Shown here one piece after another: positions 19,972 to 21,519 of a DNA stretch of 21,519 nucleotides. This DNA comes from Lachnospiraceae bacterium (GTDB lineage: Bacteria > Bacillota > Clostridia > Lachnospirales > Lachnospiraceae): NCBI GenBank assembly GCA_009774245.1, contig VSNM01000085.1:1-21519 (forward strand). The letters are read 5' to 3'. Under the pieces are notes generated by a model. The model was not told the origin of the DNA. It worked only from the letters and a program-made list of their open reading frames with translations, and did not search any database. Each line of letters begins with the position of its first letter. Position 1 is the first letter of the stretch. A program made the position numbers and the translations under genes.

Positions 19972-21270
19972 ATGATCAGGAAGCTGCGGATAAAGTTTGT
20001 CATTCTGTCCATGATATCACTGCTGCTGCTGCTGGGTATTATAGTGATATCCAGCAATCTGCTGACCTACAGGGAACTGGTGTCCAACGCGGACAGGGTG
20101 CTTGACATGATTGTCGACAGCGGCGGACATCCCGTACCGCCTCTGCCGCCGGAAGGGATGAATGTGCCGGAGGATGCCGCACCGGACAGGCATCCAGGGG
20201 GGATCGGGCGAAGGATTCTGTCGCCGGAGACGATGTATGAGGCGCGTTTTTTTGAGGTAAACCTGTCGGCGGAGGGGGAAACGCTGTCTGTGAGAACAGA
20301 GCGCATTGCCATGGTGGACGAGGAGGAGGCCGCGGAATATGCCAGTGCTGCGTATAGGAAAAAAAATAACAGAGGATTTATCGGTGATTTTCGATATGTA
20401 AAGCTTATTGGTATCAATGACGCAGAAAATGACATGCGCGTCATATTTCTGGATTGTGGCAGGAATCTCGCTACATTTTGGAATGCGCTGTTTATCAATT
20501 CTCTGATATCCTTTTTGGGACTGCTGGCTATTTTCATTGTGATCGTAGTTCTCTCGAAGAAGCTGGTGGAACCGGTGTCGGAAAGCTACGAGAAACAGAA
20601 GCGGTTTATCTCAGTGGCGGGGCATGAGATCAAGACGCCGATCACGATCATTGACGCGGATGTAGACATCCTGTCCATGGAGATCGGGGAGGAGAACGAG
20701 TGGCTCCGGGATATCTGTAAGCAGACCAAAAGGATGGCAGCGCTCACGAATGATCTGCTGACATTGTCGCGCATGGATGAGAACAGACAGCAGTTTACCA
20801 TGCTTGATTTTCCGATATCGGATGTCGTGGGGGAGACCGTCTGGTCATTTCAGGCGCTGGCGCATAGCAGAAATCGGCACATCAGAGCACAGATTATGCC
20901 GATGATCTCCTGCCGTGGGGACGAGGACAGTATCCGGCAGCTCGTGGGGATACTTCTGGATAACGCCATTAAATATGCCAGAGAGAAGGCGGATGGCAGC
21001 TGCGATGACATATTGTTAAAGCTTGAGAGGAGGAGTCATAATCTTTACCTGAGCGTGCAAAACAGCGCAGAGCCGATAAGCGATGAACAGCTCAGACGTT
21101 TCTTTGAGCGGTTTTACAGGACAGAACAGTCGAGAAATTCAGAGACCGGAGGGTATGGATTGGGACTGTCCATCGCCAAATCGATCGTGGAGGCGCACAA
21201 GGGCAGGATCGCCGCATCTGTCCCCGCTGTTGAAACTGTCCAGATAACAGTGATTTTACCAATCAGATAA
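19972..21270 (+). CDS. Sensor histidine kinase
   Basis: A 432-residue membrane kinase, partner of the regulator just upstream. Span 1 at about 9-32, extracellular region about 35-168 with a Pro-rich part (PVPPLPPEG), span 2 at about 170-196, HisKA with H218 in AGHEIKTPITI, then the ATPase domain with LLDNAIKYA (N box), a degenerate G1 box (SVQNSAEPIS in place of D-x-G-x-G), RFFERFYR (F box) and GGYGLGLSIAKSIV (G2 box). The missing Asp-Gly in the first box is common in this clostridial kinase subfamily. ATG 19972 has GGAGG six bases before it; GTG 19954 is upstream but lacks a site. Signal unknown; surface polysaccharide or envelope state are guesses from context. Last gene before the terminator. 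Confidence 0.93.
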   Translation: MIRKLRIKFVILSMISLLLLLGIIVISSNLLTYRELVSNADRVLDMIVDSGGHPVPPLPPEGMNVPEDAAPDRHPGGIGRRILSPETMYEARFFEVNLSAEGETLSVRTERIAMVDEEEAAEYASAAYRKKNNRGFIGDFRYVKLIGINDAENDMRVIFLDCGRNLATFWNALFINSLISFLGLLAIFIVIVVLSKKLVEPVSESYEKQKRFISVAGHEIKTPITIIDADVDILSMEIGEENEWLRDICKQTKRMAALTNDLLTLSRMDENRQQFTMLDFPISDVVGETVWSFQALAHSRNRHIRAQIMPMISCRGDEDSIRQLVGILLDNAIKYAREKADGSCDDILLKLERRSHNLYLSVQNSAEPISDEQLRRFFERFYRTEQSRNSETGGYGLGLSIAKSIVEAHKGRIAASVPAVETVQITVILPIR

Positions 21271-21278
21271 TCTGCATA

Positions 21279-21316
21279 GTGCATCATTCATTTTTGATGG
21301 GTGGTGCGCTTTTTTT
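21279..21316 (+). terminator. Terminator closing the VTC/two-component operon
   Basis: GTGCATCATTCA (21279-21290) pairs with TGGGTGGTGCGC (21298-21309) through a 12-bp stem with several G-U pairs, followed by seven T. It is nine bases after the kinase stop. Confidence 0.85.
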
Positions 21317-21408
21317 GTTTTGGATCAAAAATCTACAGATATTTAGCGAAAAGATTGGAGGATTGTCACAAAGAAATGATGTGTAGAGGACAAAAATGGT
21401 TAATAAGG

Positions 21409-21437
21409 TTGAAAAAAGTACAAAGGTATATTATAAT
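21409..21437 (+). promoter_or_regulatory. Strong promoter of the last, partial gene
   Basis: TTGAAA (21409-21414), a 17-bp spacer, TATAAT (21432-21437). A 41-bp leader follows to the start codon. Confidence 0.85.
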
Positions 21438-21478
21438 TGCAGTGGTCATATATAGACTCAGAGAAGGAGGAATTAACT

Positions 21479-21519
21479 ATGAAACTCAAAAAAGTTCTTG
21501 CTGCGACTCTTGCAGCAGC
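21479..21519 (+). CDS. Start of a secreted or lipoprotein gene (partial)
   Basis: Begins MKLKKVLAATLAA at ATG 21479 with AGAAGGAGG eight bases ahead. Two Lys pairs then a hydrophobic alanine-rich run is the start of a signal peptide. Only 13 residues are in the window. Strong promoter and such a leader are usual for ABC-transporter substrate-binding lipoproteins, but the family cannot be told from this. Confidence 0.75.
   Translation, partial: MKLKKVLAATLAA

Overview
The window looks like a Firmicutes (Clostridia) chromosome, most likely a gut Lachnospiraceae-type genome. The signs are a complete rha operon ending in fucO, clostridial-style VTC/DUF4956/beta-helix lipoprotein genes, strong AGGAGG ribosome sites, and sharp contrast between an AT-rich accessory left part and a more GC-rich core right part. 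The genus assignment is inference.

Left part (about 1-5720) is a worn genomic island. It opens with domains V and VI of a group II intron that splits a YaaC-like gene. Next come an intact DUF1016 (YhcG-type) PD-(D/E)XK nuclease with an 18-bp palindrome both upstream of and inside its reading frame, a small membrane-anchored protein coupled to a stub ORF, a stretch of scars (13-bp direct repeats, minus-strand remnants of a Tad-pilin-like gene), an intact RloA-type ATPase, a truncated RloB, and a frameshifted tyrosine integrase followed by phased short direct repeats. It reads as layered insertions and deletions of mobile or defence DNA.

Middle part (5832-10787) is a co-directional L-rhamnose operon, rhaB-rhaA-rhaD-fucO, preceded by a terminator and carrying a hairpin between rhaA and rhaD. 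It converts L-rhamnose to dihydroxyacetone phosphate and 1,2-propanediol. No transporter or regulator is in the window. Convergent to it, with 4 bp between stop codons, runs a minus-strand block: a large hybrid histidine kinase, an Hpt protein, a decapitated HD-GYP-like tail, lrgA and lrgB. The HD-GYP tail lies out of frame against the end of the Hpt gene, so a deletion probably removed a response regulator between kinase and lrgAB.

Right part (15471-21316) is a five-gene unit: VTC-domain polyphosphate-polymerase-like protein, DUF4956 membrane protein, Cthe_2159-like carbohydrate-binding lipoprotein, OmpR-family regulator and sensor kinase, closed by a terminator. Its promoter overlaps an 11-bp tandem direct repeat that looks like an OmpR-family operator. 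Two repeat elements decorate it: a 2.5-copy, 84-bp palindromic repeat inserted in frame inside the VTC domain, and a 158-nt near-perfect inverted repeat between the VTC and DUF4956 genes. This unit, with its repeat-carrying enzyme, is the most unusual thing here. The window ends at the signal peptide of another gene behind a strong promoter.
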